Positions 11,742-22,621 of a stretch of 64,000 nucleotides of DNA are shown piece after piece. The stretch is from Phialocephala subalpina (Eukaryota; Ascomycota; Leotiomycetes; Helotiales; Mollisiaceae). The stretch is from contig FJOG01000026.1 in NCBI GenBank assembly GCA_900073065.1, positions 532,939 through 596,938 of the forward strand, given 5' to 3'. The notes under the pieces were generated by a model, which had not been told where the DNA came from, ran no database searches, and was given only the letters and a program-made list of their open reading frames with translations. Each line of letters starts with the position of its first letter. Within the stretch, counting starts at the first letter, position 1. A program made the translations under genes and the position numbers.

Positions 11742-13472
11742 TAAGGGACAGAAGAGAGGATATAAGCCTGGGCTCCTGATGTTTGAGCGATTTCGGTTCA
11801 CATTTTCAATTTCAGCAGGTTCTATGCAATACACATCTTGGCTCACGCAGAAGTAGTAAGACTTAATCACACGGGGTATTCAAAAGTCTGTTGAGACTTA
11901 GAGAAATTTGTACAATACACGACTGTTTCAACTTTCATTGCACGAAAGAATCAACAACGATGGTGGGGAGCTTAGGGTTCAGAAAACAAGTTGCAATACG
12001 GTACTATTTCTGAGTTTCCTTGTTCGCGAGCCTTAGCCTCTGGTCTTCTGCTTTGACGCTATCGTGCTTTGAGCCTTTGGTAAATAAATGCTACTAACAT
12101 CAAGGAATGGCTGGGAAACCTTACGCCCAAAGTTTCACCGCCCGATGATCCAGCGCTTGCAACATTGGCGTGATTGGTCCTTGTGCTTCAGGCTGCACTG
12201 CAGCGTAACACATCAGTCATAGGACCAACATCGGAAAGGGTTGCATGAAGAAGCCTTGATCATTGGGAACACTTCTGGCACATGGAAATGTGACAGGCCC
12301 AAGAGAAATAAGGACCGGGGATCAAACAGGCTGCGAAGCCAGATAAATTCATTTCCTTGCATTGATGTTGTGTTACCACACTACTGTTCGGCCAATGAGC
12401 AATCTTGGTAAGCAGTCTTGAGGCTCTTATTATCGACTCCTTGTTTGCTTCTCATATGCATGTCTCTAGTTTTGGTCTTCGAGCATGTCTCGATTCCAAC
12501 CTTTATTGCTTTTTCATCGTCGTCGAGTGCGATAGGGGATCGAAGTTTCCTCTTGGATGGAGTCATACATTCGAAAGCGGAAGAACAGTGCGAATTTCAA
12601 TGCACTTTGAGTCTTCTGGCTCAGGGCCCTGATCCTGCTTGGAGGTTTGACAACATGACATACTTTCGAGTACATCCATTACAACTGTTACTACAAGCGC
12701 AGTGGTTGTGACGGTATACTTAGAGTACATACGTCTATTTCAGATAAGCAACGCTCATTGAGACGGTCGAAAGCCTTTCAGTTCTCTAAAGCTTCCCACC
12801 CTTCTAGTATCCATTCTTCTGGCTAGTGCCTGCCCTGCTGAGCCACCCTTCCAATCATAAATCTTGCTTCGTTGTCCGGAGATAAGTGCACAGATCAGCC
12901 GCGTCCATTTCCCTAGCCTCTCGCGCCTGATTCCGATCTTTTTGGCCGTTTGTTTGCCTTGATCGTATTTCTTCGTTCCATCTCTTTTCGAGCTGTCCAT
13001 CCTTTAGATTTGTAAGATGGTTTCCTTTAGTCTTGAAAAAGCCCGAGTATTTCCAGTAAGTGTGATGGGATGGCTTCGAGAGCTTGATATTCCGGTAAAA
13101 ATTATAGGCTTGTGGTTCTAATCAAGTCTTTTATTGCGTCGACTGCTGTGTGAATGGATAATGTTGTGAGTTAATGACTCACTCTTCTCGTGAATAGCGA
13201 AGTCACTCAGGTATGGTAATGACACGGGGGCTACGATTTCAGCGTAGATGAAATATAACAACAGACCTATCTCTTCCTCTGTGCCGTGTTTGCTCACTAG
13301 ACAACCGTTCAAAGAGTTCTCGCTGACTCGATAGTGTTTGGAGGGGAAATTCACGTGATTAATTCCCATTGTTTATTATTCACCTCGGCTTGCACGATGG
13401 GGTTGTTCTAAGTTGGATTTGAAGTTGTGTTCATTCTTGTTTAGCTGAGAGATATACTGCTGACAGTAACTC
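11742..13472. other. Intergenic, nothing recognised
   Basis: About 1.7 kb without a convincing gene. Frames such as those at 12418-12711 (+) and 13118-13369 (-) are short, lack domain motifs and have no matching splice partners. It must contain the 3' UTR of the coiled-coil gene. Confidence 0.45.
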
Positions 13473-13727
13473 TTAGTCTTGTCTTGACAGCAAGGCTCGA
13501 TGCTTCTGACATTCGCTGCACTTCTCCAGGTGCGGACATCGCTTTCCATACCGACACTTCTCGACATGTTCTCGGTGACATTGGCATGGCATTGACTGGT
13601 GGTGAGTGTCTTCCTTCGAATTCTTGCAGTGCTTGTGTCCTGGACACTTCATCATTTCTCGCCAGTCACCTTCCTTTTGGCGCCGTTCGCTGCCGTAAAC
13701 GTTGTGCTTGGAGTGCATGCAACCCAT
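13473..13727 (-). CDS. Small Cys/His-rich protein, hypothetical
   Basis: A minus-strand frame from ATG at 13727 to TAA gives 84 residues packed with Cys and His: MGCMHSKH, KCPGHKHCKNSK, THHQSMPCQCHREHVEKC, RCPHLEKC and CSECQKH. The dense CxxH/CxC/CxxC spacing suggests metal binding, probably zinc. A good acceptor (TTCTTGCAG) lies just upstream near 13746, so this may be the last exon of a longer gene whose first exon I could not place. There is no signal peptide in this exon and no family I recognise. Chance enrichment is possible because the frame is short. Confidence 0.35.
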   Translation of the reverse strand: MGCMHSKHNVYGSERRQKEGDWREMMKCPGHKHCKNSKEDTHHQSMPCQCHREHVEKCRYGKRCPHLEKCSECQKHRALLSRQD

Positions 13728-14219
13728 TTTGAGGATCTTGTGAGGCTGCAAGAAATTTGTCGATGTGTGAGAGATTTGCGGATTATGTAGAAGATGAGAC
13801 CGGAGTCAGTTCATCTTTATGGGTTGGAAGCACGTGCTGTTTCGGACCTGTTACTCAACGAACAATGACAACAAAGGATCTGTTTTCAGAAAATGCCTTT
13901 TGTACACGCCCCATTGTCGCTGATATTCAAAAATGATTCTCTAGCCATCTAGTGTTCATTGAATAACCGGACAATACCATTATTTTGCACACCACAGCCT
14001 TGCAGCTCGCTCAAGGCTGGGCAATAAAGGGGAGCAGTGGCCGCAGCACATCCGTGTCGCAGGAGCCTTTCCAACCAAAATCGCTAGGAGTAACATATTT
14101 ACAGAAAAACTAACAGCACCGAGTCCCCGGAGCGTCCCATAACCTCTGAGATTTCTCATTGGGGCAGCCATTCCACAACCGTCATCAACATATTGGGAAA
14201 CCGCCAAGCCAGACAGGAA
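13728..14219. other. Intergenic; possible tail exon of the cupredoxin gene
   Basis: The minus strand encodes a hydrophobic stretch (LGAVSFSVNMLLLAILVG) around 14080-14135 that would suit the GPI-signal tail expected of the upstream cupredoxin family. I could not find a splice path that joins it and then stops soon after, so it is not included in the gene model. Confidence 0.3.
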
Positions 14220-14960
14220 TCACTTCCTGGCCACACAGCTTCCTCCACCAACTGCTCTTCGACTTGTACCAACACAAGGTCCAGCAGCAGACTTTTGTGG
14301 TCCGGCGCCAGGTGCAAACCCAATTATGACTGGTCCACCGCTTGTGCCTTGGGTGAAGGATCCTCCCGTCACTTCAAAGGTGTCAACCAATTGATATCCA
14401 GACATGGAAAGGAGGAGGTGAACATACTATTTGGTGGGCCAAGATTCATTTGTACACCAGTTGCAGCCTTTGCGTAGCCTTTAAGAGTGGTTAGCTTGTC
14501 GGGATTCACGACTGCGACCATTCCAGCTTGACAATGTGCTCCGACGCCGCAGTACAGGATCATCTGTGAATCACTCGTAACATTGACGCTGAAAACATTT
14601 GTCTGCAACAATCAGATGTGGCCTTGATATAGAAATTGGTTCGCTCTCGGGAAGACTCACTCCATCTGGATCGCCCAAAATTGGACCTGAATTAAAAAAG
14701 TCTGCACCAGCAGGAGCAGGTGTGCATGGAGAGTTCTCGACGCCTAGTAAGACACTAGAAACAACGTTTTGGTCGATGAAGTGGAAGTCGAGAGTGTCTC
14801 CAACTTGTGCTTTGATACTGTCTGGTGTAAAAACGAGGGCAGGGGCGCCGTTGGACCCAATATCGATGCGAATTCTCGAGGGTTGGTTGATGCGAGTCGT
14901 AAGCGAAGAGACAATGGAAATTAGAAAGAGGACCAGCAACAGTGGGTTGGAATGCTGCAT
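14220..14960 (-). CDS. Secreted cupredoxin-like protein
   Basis: Model: complement(14220..14371, 14428..14602, 14661..14960), 208 codons, with GT-AG introns of 56 and 58 bp. The protein opens with a signal peptide (SNPLLLVLFLISIVSSLT). A cupredoxin-type core follows: ALVFTPDSIKAQVGDTLDFH, then VLLGVENSPCTP, and the copper-site-like block SQMILYCGVGAHCQAGMVAVVNP. This is the layout of fungal extracellular serine-rich/GPI-anchored cupredoxins, in which Cys and His of the YCxxGxHCxxGM block bind copper. The tail here is Gly/Ser/Ala-rich and stops without a hydrophobic GPI signal, so either the last exon is missed (see 13728-14219) or the protein is released. Role in cell wall or surface is inferred from the family. 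Confidence 0.72.
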
Positions 14961-15223
14961 TCTGAAGCCGAAAAGAGCGAAAATGAGTGTTACTGAGCTA
15001 ATCTGCTATTTACAGCTTCGGATGAAAGAAAGAAGATGCTCTGCACGGTCGAACGTTAGAAAGTGGGATTGGGACGACATTTTATTTACTCTTTGCGAGA
15101 TAAGATGAAACGGGAAGTCTAGGTGGACGGTTAAATCAACAGACAACACATCATCAAGAGACTCGTTGGTGGATTGGGTTTGGTTGCATTAATCCTGCAA
15201 TACCTGACTTGTTCGATGTTTTA

Positions 15224-15537
15224 NNNNNNNNNNNNNNNNNNNNNNNNNNNNNNNNNNNNNNNNNNNNNNNNNNNNNNNNNNNNNNNNNNNNNNNNNNNNN
15301 NNNNNNNNNNNNNNNNNNNNNNNNNNNNNNNNNNNNNNNNNNNNNNNNNNNNNNNNNNNNNNNNNNNNNNNNNNNNNNNNNNNNNNNNNNNNNNNNNNNN
15401 NNNNNNNNNNNNNNNNNNNNNNNNNNNNNNNNNNNNNNNNNNNNNNNNNNNNNNNNNNNNNNNNNNNNNNNNNNNNNNNNNNNNNNNNNNNNNNNNNNNN
15501 NNNNNNNNNNNNNNNNNNNNNNNNNNNNNNNNNNNNN
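15224..15537. other. Assembly gap
   Basis: A run of 314 undetermined bases. Flanking sequence on both sides is non-coding. The true gap size may differ. Confidence 0.99.
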
Positions 15538-15723
15538 TGCTTAAATTCAAGCTACTCGCTTACAGATAGGGGAGCATGAGCATCGCTTCGCATCGCAACT
15601 TGCGACAAGTAGGCGAGGCTTGGCAAACCAGTATTCTCATATACAATAAACCATAAAAGAGAAGGTTCATGAGAATTTCATTGAAGCATTTCTAATTACT
15701 GCATTCTCTCGACCAGACTTGCT

Positions 15724-16976
15724 TCAATGGAGAATCTTGGCATGTCGCATCCGCTCCCATGCAAGCTTGTAACCTTCCACAGTATCAACCTCCTCTTCAA
15801 ACCCGGTACTCCTAGATTTGGAAAGATCGTACTATCTATTGAAATTAAAGGTGACCAGCATGAGATAGACAAATGGCCAATTCTGAGCTTCCATCAATCC
15901 TGATCTCAAATGGTGGCGTGCAACAACACCGTCCCAACTGATCGAGTTTTCCCTCACGAAGTCTTCGACAGCTTTACTCCCTTGCTCGGGACCAGATCCA
16001 ACGAGTTCAAACTCAGTGCAAAGTGCAGGCCATATTTCTGCCCAGGTGACGGTCTTCCCATCCGCTACGTTGAAGGCTTGCCCGTTGCCGCATTTCTGCG
16101 GATTGACTGCTGCGAAGATTTGCATCTTTGCCAAGATGTCTTGGGATGTATCGCTGTGAGTCGAATGGTGTCCCTTTTCAGACCCAGGAAATGGAACAGA
16201 AACTCCTGCTTCGTGGCCTCTTTGTACAAGCTGAAATAGAGACCAATACCCTGGGCTAGATTCATGACATTGGTTCTTGGAACGAAGCCGATGATTCCGT
16301 CTGGTCGGATCTCGGTGAAGGTCCAAGCCTTTTAAGCTGAAAACTCTTTCAAGTCATATTGCGAATAATAGAAGACCTGATTTGCGTAGGGCAATGGAAG
16401 TCTTGGTGCACCCTCTGTTAAGGGAGTTTCGATCGAAATCTTGTCTGGAAACTCGAGACCGTAGGTGCACAGTACCAAATTTAGCCTGGCACTTCTCTCG
16501 GTTTCGAAACAAATCTGGAAAACTACATACCCTTTGCCCCAGTCTGCAATATAACGAATTCTAACTTTTTGGAGACCGTTTCAATGGCGGTGATGGCTGT
16601 TTTCAGAAGCTTCGTATTCGCCTTCTTGGTCTCCATGGGGTCGTCTTTCTGCAGGAAAGGCGCGGCGCTTTAGTCCTGTTTCCCCTCTGAACCGGGCTTC
16701 GACACTTACTAGTAAAGAAAACACGCAAAACCGTCTCAGCACAACGAACCTTCAGCTTCAGCGCCTCAACAACTTCGTCAACATTTTTGGTGAAGTCAAC
16801 CCCAGAGACCAGGTTGATCCGAGGGCCAGCTGGAATGAAAGCTTGCTCCAACCCCAATGGACGGTTTGTAGTACCGGTGATTTTAGAAAAAGTGGTTGGT
16901 GTGGGTATTTTCGGGTCTGATTGAGAACTGCCCAGCTCGAGATTTCCGAGGCGCCGAGGATGAGTGCGTGCGACAT
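15724..16976 (-). pseudogene. PRISE-like short-chain reductase pseudogene
   Basis: The minus strand encodes recognisable parts of a PRISE-type (progesterone 5-beta-reductase/iridoid synthase-like, VEP1) SDR in order: MSHALILGASEISSWAVLNQ, TFSKITGTTNRPL, INLVSGVDFTKNVDEV, KLLKTAITAIETVS, RPDGIIGFVP, GHEAGVSVPFPGSEKG, THSDTSQDILAKMQIFAAVN, FNVADGKTVTWAEIWPALC, EAQNWPFVYLMLV and a tail to TGA at 15724. A normal 61-bp intron lies at 16649-16709. The frame is broken near 16915 (CCC where four C would restore it) and near 16225 (AAA where four A would). There are TAA and TAG codons in frame near 16330 and 15838, and the acceptor before the YGLEF segment lacks AG. Functional members reduce enones with NADPH; this copy cannot give full-length protein as read. 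Confidence 0.75.
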
Positions 16977-18406
16977 ATTTCAGTGTTGAAAGGACAATCA
17001 ATTCTGGACAAAGAACGAGTTGCTTGTCGAATCCCACAAGAATCCCTTCTTCTTGTATTCCGTGCCGAAGTAGGCAAAACTGTACTCAAGTTGGATTTCT
17101 AAGGCTTGATTTGTAATGCGGGGTTCTCATGACGCTCTTTGTGACACTCTTGATGTTGAGCCAAGAGAAAACAATTACAAAGCAACAAAGCGTTGAGAGC
17201 ATTGAAGTGTTGAATTTGTTGAAAAAGAACACAAGGAATGAAAACCACTTGCACCGTGATTCTATTGATTGATTTCCCTCTTCAATGGTCAAGATTGGAT
17301 CTGCCAGGTCCACGGGTGTTCATCAAGCGGATGAGCACGTGATTATTCGAACAAAAATATGATCAAGTCCGCAGATCTATACCAGAGCCCCGTAGTGAAA
17401 GCAATACGAGGAATAGAGTAGACCTCAAATATCATTGTACGGAAGGGGGTCGCAAGAAGTCAAGAGCACTGCCCTAGTTCTGCCACAGCTTGAAGAGGCA
17501 ATTTATGGGGCGATGACTAGCATTTGCAAACTGTGATTGGTCTAAGCGCCTTACCGCCTTGCAGCGGGTGCTCTTCACTTCTTGCAACCCCCTTCCGTAC
17601 TTGCTGTTATGTACTTGTTCCAATTGCAAATGATTCCCAAGCTCCAGAATCGCTGGTGTGCTTGCGGTACTGGAGACTTTGTTCGGGCTCAGAGAATGAG
17701 AATAATCTTTGAAAAGTACGAAGGGGTACCTGTCCCTCTTTGCTCCCTCCCCCTCTGCTTGTGGTGGAGGACTCGTATGTGGATCAATCACCTCTGCCGT
17801 TGTATGCCATTATATGCCATTATATGCCACTGTCTTGGTATTGACATGGAGCTTGAAGGCCAGAAGTGATTTATATAGGTCACCTACATTGCAGCTGGAG
17901 AGCTCTATGTGGAGGCTTGCTGTGCCAATACATGCGTCACTATCAATGTTCTACCGTACTGCGAGTAGAGGTGAGCTTCGACCAAGCGTCTTCGCTGAAG
18001 GAAATAGAGGATGGATTCTATGGGACTTAGGAGCACACTAAGGAGCGTTTGGAATGACAAAATACCATTTGGGAATTTTGGCCTATGAATAGGTTTGGAA
18101 TCGGCGAGGGTACTAAAACTTGCAGAAGTCAAAATCTTGTCTTTAACAGATAATTTCTTCCTTCCGAGGAGTCGTTTCAAGCCAGCATCGAGAAGTATAG
18201 GAGCTTACTCAAACCAACTTGTGAGAAAGTCCGGGCACGCCCGGGACATTCAGATTGTGCAAGGCAGCTAAAAGAAAGCAGGAGAGTCACGTGGACTGTC
18301 TCTAAACGGACTAGCGCGATCTGGAACCTCTTCCCGTTTCAGCAATCTACGACCTCTTCATCCATCTTGCGCCAGCACTGCGTCCGAACACCCATCTCTC
18401 AACACT
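16977..18406. other. Intergenic, nothing recognised
   Basis: About 1.4 kb with only short frames lacking domain character. It holds a 10-bp triple tandem (TATGCCAT-type words) at 17801-17830 and, at its right end, the promoter of the F-box gene. Confidence 0.45.
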
Positions 18407-19590
18407 ATGGTACCACAATCTTTCGATATTACGGTCCCCGAGCGGCGCGAATTCATCCTCGGAGGGTCGTACAATGAGCTGCTCTTTCAGCGGCCCGTTT
18501 CTTTGGTAGAGTTGCTCGTCGTACCTGTCCCACCTCCCCCACCTTCTCACGTAGAGTAAGCTAAGCTTCTCAACCCTCTTTTGTATCCCAAAGCTAATGG
18601 GACTTTAGAAAAAATAAAGGCAAATCTAGCATTGCTCCCTTTCCGGCGTCGAATGCACCTGCGCGAGGCGGTCGGAAACCGGGACGGCACGTGGTCGAAC
18701 TGGCACATGATGCGCATCTGGCAAAACTCCCCACCGAGTTGTGTGATTTCGTATTCCAGAATTTATCGATTCGAGACGTTCTACACCTTAGTCTCACAAA
18801 TCGGATGTTTTGGGAGATCGGTAGGAAATATCTACAGGCTTTTGCCCGGTCACGTCTAGGGATCTGGGCTGGCAAGAACATTGTTTGCGTGGGAACATAC
18901 CTCGCCAGGAACTACTACCCACGAGGATTGTTCAACGAACATGATAAGGCGGAGTTTTTGAAGGAAAGAGACCCATTCGGTCAGCCAATACACACCCTCA
19001 GCACCTTCACAAGACGCAGAGAGGGGGGCTCGCGGCGACTCGACACTTACCAGAGGACACCACTTCACATGCTTCTTCAAAGTCCCACGGTCGAAAGGAC
19101 ATTCTCCCGAATGGCGGAAGGCGACCGCATGAAAATTCAGCATACGCTTGGCTTCTCCCAATTCTACGGTTCCGACGAGTCGTGGATTCTCCGCAACCTG
19201 ACTACCAAGGAGTTCGTCCGCTCGGAGGCGATCGCCATAAAGCCAGAATATATCCACGGACCTTATATTGAGTACTTGGGCTTCGGTGAGGTCATTTTGT
19301 CTCGAATCTGCTGGTCATCCACCGCGATACTCGATATCAGATACAGAGGACCCATAAATAGAGGGGTATGGGCAGGCCACTCTTTCGATATCACGACGCT
19401 GGATAGGCACAAGGAGAAGGCTACTGTTGCGAAGGAAGAATGGAAGGACATCAGCGAGGAGGTCAGCAAAGAAGTTGCTGAGATCTGGGCAAGCGAGTGG
19501 GGTGAAAACTGGCGCGAGAGCCCGGTCATAAACACCCAACGAAGCTGGAACATTCGCGAGAACTTTTTCCATGCGTCTTCAATCATGTAG
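18407..19590 (+). CDS. F-box-like protein, two exons
   Basis: Model: join(18407..18555, 18609..19590), 376 codons, with a 53-bp GTAAGC...AG intron containing a GCTAAT branch-like site. The first exon ends in a Pro-rich run and the second continues in frame to an F-box-like segment at about residues 80-115 (AKLPTELCDFVFQNLSIRDV and LTNRMFWEIGRKYL). Downstream come WAGKNIVCVG and an LTTKEFVRSEAIAIK block. In F-box proteins the amino-terminal box binds Skp1 in an SCF ubiquitin ligase, and the remainder would recognise a substrate, which is unknown. A decayed paralogue lies immediately downstream at 19777-21500, sharing these blocks. No leucine-rich or WD repeats are evident. Confidence 0.68.
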
Positions 19591-19776
19591 GTCAAGGAGA
19601 GAGGGTCCATGGACTGGCAACTTCGCCGTAGATACAGGTGTGGAACAAAGCAGGTGGATCACGTGAACTTGTACTATTTGAGCTAGCGCGTTCTTGAACC
19701 ACTCCTTCCGTTTGAGATCTCTTCTCCAACCCGGCATCCTCTTTCAATCTCCCAGGGAGCCTGGAACTTTGACGTA

Positions 19777-21500
19777 ATGGCGGCCCAAGATTTCATCCTT
19801 GCCGCGCCTGAACGAGGTGGATATTTCGAAGGTGGCGACTATGGAGGCTGGTTTTTCGATCTCACCCAAGAGTGCTCTATCCTCACCCTGCTGCTAGCCG
19901 CTCCAATTCGTCCCAAGCACTTGTTGACGTAAGTTTATGATATCTGCTCTTACCGCTTACCAAGCTTACGAAGCGCAGTACGAGTCAGAAAGACAACAAA
20001 ACGTCCGACCACGCCTCCGGTCATCCCAAAGTATCAGTCGGTAGTGATGCCGAAAGACAGAGGCAACACCCGGAACGGCTTATGAGTCTGCCTGCTAAGC
20101 TTCATATCACAGACGTCAATTCAGCCTCACTAGTAGGTACTCGTGGAAAGTCGGTCGAAAACACTTGCAGCGTTATTGCATGTCGAAACTTGGACGTGGG
20201 CCGGTAAGAATATTATCTGTGTGGGAGATTCTTGTATCGGCAAAGACTCATACCCACCTGCAAGCTTGTTTGGCGGGGAGTTGAAAGGGAGTTCTTTGAG
20301 TACAAGGACGAGTGTGGAGAATGCAATCTCTGCTGGTTCGCAGAGTGGTCATTAAGCCAGTCAGCCCTTGATCATTTGAGCAGAATGGCCAACTGACTGG
20401 CTGAGAAGAAGTACAACTGAATGACTTAAATAATGAACTGATTAGTTGCTAATCAGTTACTATAAATAGTATCAAATAACGTTTCTATTTCAACTTCGAG
20501 CTTTTGAAGTACTTCAAAACATTTACTAGATTTCGTTCAAGAAGGGTCGAAAGCTAATTCTAAGAAGAAGAGACTTCACGATCTTTCGAGCTTGACTTAA
20601 GTCAAAGGCAATTTGGGTATTTTTTGCCTATATGTACCCTAAAATTGCCCTAAATGGACTAAAAAACGAAGGAAATTCGAGGATTTTAACTGATTAATTA
20701 TGTTATTTGAGCTTTCGCCGACTGACTGGGTGTCAGTTGTAGAGCTAGCCGACTGACTGACTGATGAATGATTAGTAGTCAGTGCTAGTATCAGCTAGCT
20801 GACTTAATGACCACTTTGCTGGTTCGTAGGGTACGGTTTCGAGAATGGTCGTATGAAACCGAACCGTTCGATCGATCTCAAAGAATCCGATCCCCTTGTT
20901 CCCCTTCTACGTCATCTTTTCTCGACCAAAGACTATTTCCGCATGTCGAAGGAAGATCAGTCTGAATTAAGGCGTATATTTTCTGACTCTTATTACTACG
21001 GTATCGCAGACCAAGCATGAGTCCTTCGAGACTTGACTACCAAGGAATTCGTTCGTTCCGAGGCAATTGCTATCAAGGCACAGCACATCCACGGGCCCGA
21101 AATCAACTTTCAAGGGTTCGGCGAGGTTGTATTGTCGAGAATCTGTTGGAAACCTTTAGGAGGATCACGAGAACTTAATCTGGTATACGTGGGTGAAGCG
21201 AGCATCCACATAGGCGTCTGGGCCGGCCACGCTCTCGATATCATGACAATGGAAAGACACAAGGAAGAAATACAGGGAAAGGGGATAGAGTGGAGAGACA
21301 GCAGCGAGGATATCAGCAAGGAGATCGCTGCAATCTGGGGAAGCAAGCTTGGCAAGGACTGGCGCGAAGTAATTTGTCGTCTGACCTACCTCGACGGCTC
21401 TGACTCTGAAACGCGGATATTGGAAAGGGATGGTCCAAGTTCCCACATTTGGGTGTCCCTGAGGACGAGGATGAATGAGCAAGACCTTCTTCAGCACTAG
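19777..21500 (+). pseudogene. F-box-like paralogue split by a MITE
   Basis: This is a tandem copy of the gene at 18407-19590. A first exon (MAAQDFILAAPERGG...) ends at a GTAAGT donor near 19929, matching the upstream gene's layout. Shared blocks follow: WAGKNIICVGDS near 20200 and LTTKEFVRSEAIAIK from about 21033, then IHGPEINFQGFGEVVLSRIC to a stop at 21500. The copy is interrupted at 20341 by a 478-bp hAT-like MITE. It also has a TGA at about 21018 where the intact gene has Trp, and a frameshift near 20278. Removing the MITE and one target duplication (486 bp, a multiple of three) gives an open frame across the site, so the break there is due to the insertion. Confidence 0.75.
20341..20818. 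mobile_element. hAT-like MITE, non-autonomous
   Basis: Terminal inverted repeats CAGAGTGGTCATTAAG (20341-20356) and CTTAATGACCACTTTG (20803-20818) match at 15 of 16 positions. They are flanked by a perfect 8-bp direct repeat CTGGTTCG (20333-20340 and 20819-20826). Eight-bp target duplications and TIRs opening CAGAG/CAAAG are typical of hAT elements. The interior has no transposase. It carries many copies of CAGTCAG/CTGACTG-type words near both ends, which resemble subterminal transposase-binding motifs of hAT transposons. The element sits inside the second F-box-like copy. Confidence 0.85.
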
Positions 21501-21520
21501 TCGGCACACGAGTTGTCTCT

Positions 21521-22621
21521 TCACGCTTTGTACTTCATAGCGATATCATCCACCGCTCTCCAAGCTTCTTCCACGACCTCAAGATCCGGATCTCCAAGAT
21601 ACAACCCACTATCAAAAGCGTGCTTCTTTCCCTTCACCGTGAACAGCTACGCCGGTGTTGGACCTTTTCTCACATCAGCGCTCCTCAGCTCAACCAAACA
21701 GAACTTGAAACTCACCAATGACTTTCACAACATCAACACTCGCCTGATAAGGCGCCATATCATCTTCATCCCCATGCACAAGAATCGTCCTTGGATAATC
21801 CTTCCACGACTCATCGTCCAAACCCTTACACATACCTCCATTAGATCCGGATAGAGACTATTCTGCAACAACCAGGAATACAAGTTATCTCTCAGCATGC
21901 TCGCTTTCTCCTCATCAGTCTCCTCAGGCCTTTTCCATTCTGGGTCAGGGCTCAGGTCCGGAAGGAGACTAGCTGGGTCGAATTGGTGAGCTGGACGAGT
22001 GAAACCACTGTTGGGTTGCTCATCGAGAAAGTGCTGGATTTCGGATTGCAAGATGGGAGCAGGAGTGAGGACTTTATTGCTGTAGAACTATGGGTCATCT
22101 ACTGTTGTGCTGCCGTAGTCGGCGAGGAGGGCTAGGGGACTGGGTTGGAAGTAGTGTCCTGCTTGGAAGGTCCAGAATGCTCCTATTCATCGTCATTGAT
22201 TCCACTCTCTGCCTTGATCAAAGAGGATTTCACCTGCACTAGCTCCCACTACAATAACATTTCTTACTATCTTATCCGCCCCAACACCCCCTTCCGTTCC
22301 ATTTAAGATACCCCACAGTCTTGTCCTCACGTAAGCATAAGCATCTTTCACATCTTCCAAAACATCGATTTCATTCGTCTGTGGTAATAATTGATAATCG
22401 GCACTGACCGACGGCCAGCCTCGATTCAAAGCAGATTGCACGATGCGAGGGGCGATAAGACGACGATCATGTGATACTATGCCACGTCCATGGAAGGATA
22501 GCACTACTGGAGTGTTTACATAGAAGTGGTAGCCTGGCGGAGGAGATCAGCGAGTGTAGATGTCGAGAAAGAGGGGTAAGGCGCCAATAGTGTTGAAGAC
22601 GTGGGTTGTTTTGGCTACCAT
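21521..22621 (-). pseudogene. Alpha/beta hydrolase (esterase-like) pseudogene
   Basis: From an ATG at 22621 the minus strand encodes MVAKTTHVFNTIG, then an oxyanion-type segment (VVLSFHGRG), DYQLLPQ, the nucleophile elbow VGASAG, an acid segment HGDEDDMAPYQ and a His segment VKGKKHAFDSG, ending at 21521. This is the order of the hormone-sensitive-lipase-like (alpha/beta-hydrolase-3) family. A 50-bp GTGAAA...TAG intron after GASAG fits. The copy is broken by TGA near 22555 (Arg codon CGA expected), TAG near 22090 (Trp expected in DDPxFYS), a two-base frameshift near 21815 and a further shift before the His segment. It lies just downstream of the polyketide synthase on the same strand, so it may once have been the cluster's hydrolase. 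Confidence 0.75.

Noticed and set aside
15174..15569. Open frames across the gap
   Set aside because: They consist almost entirely of undetermined bases.
17801..17830. Three 10-bp TATGCCAT-type repeats as a regulatory array
   Set aside because: Too short and imperfect, with no adjacent gene start to support a function.
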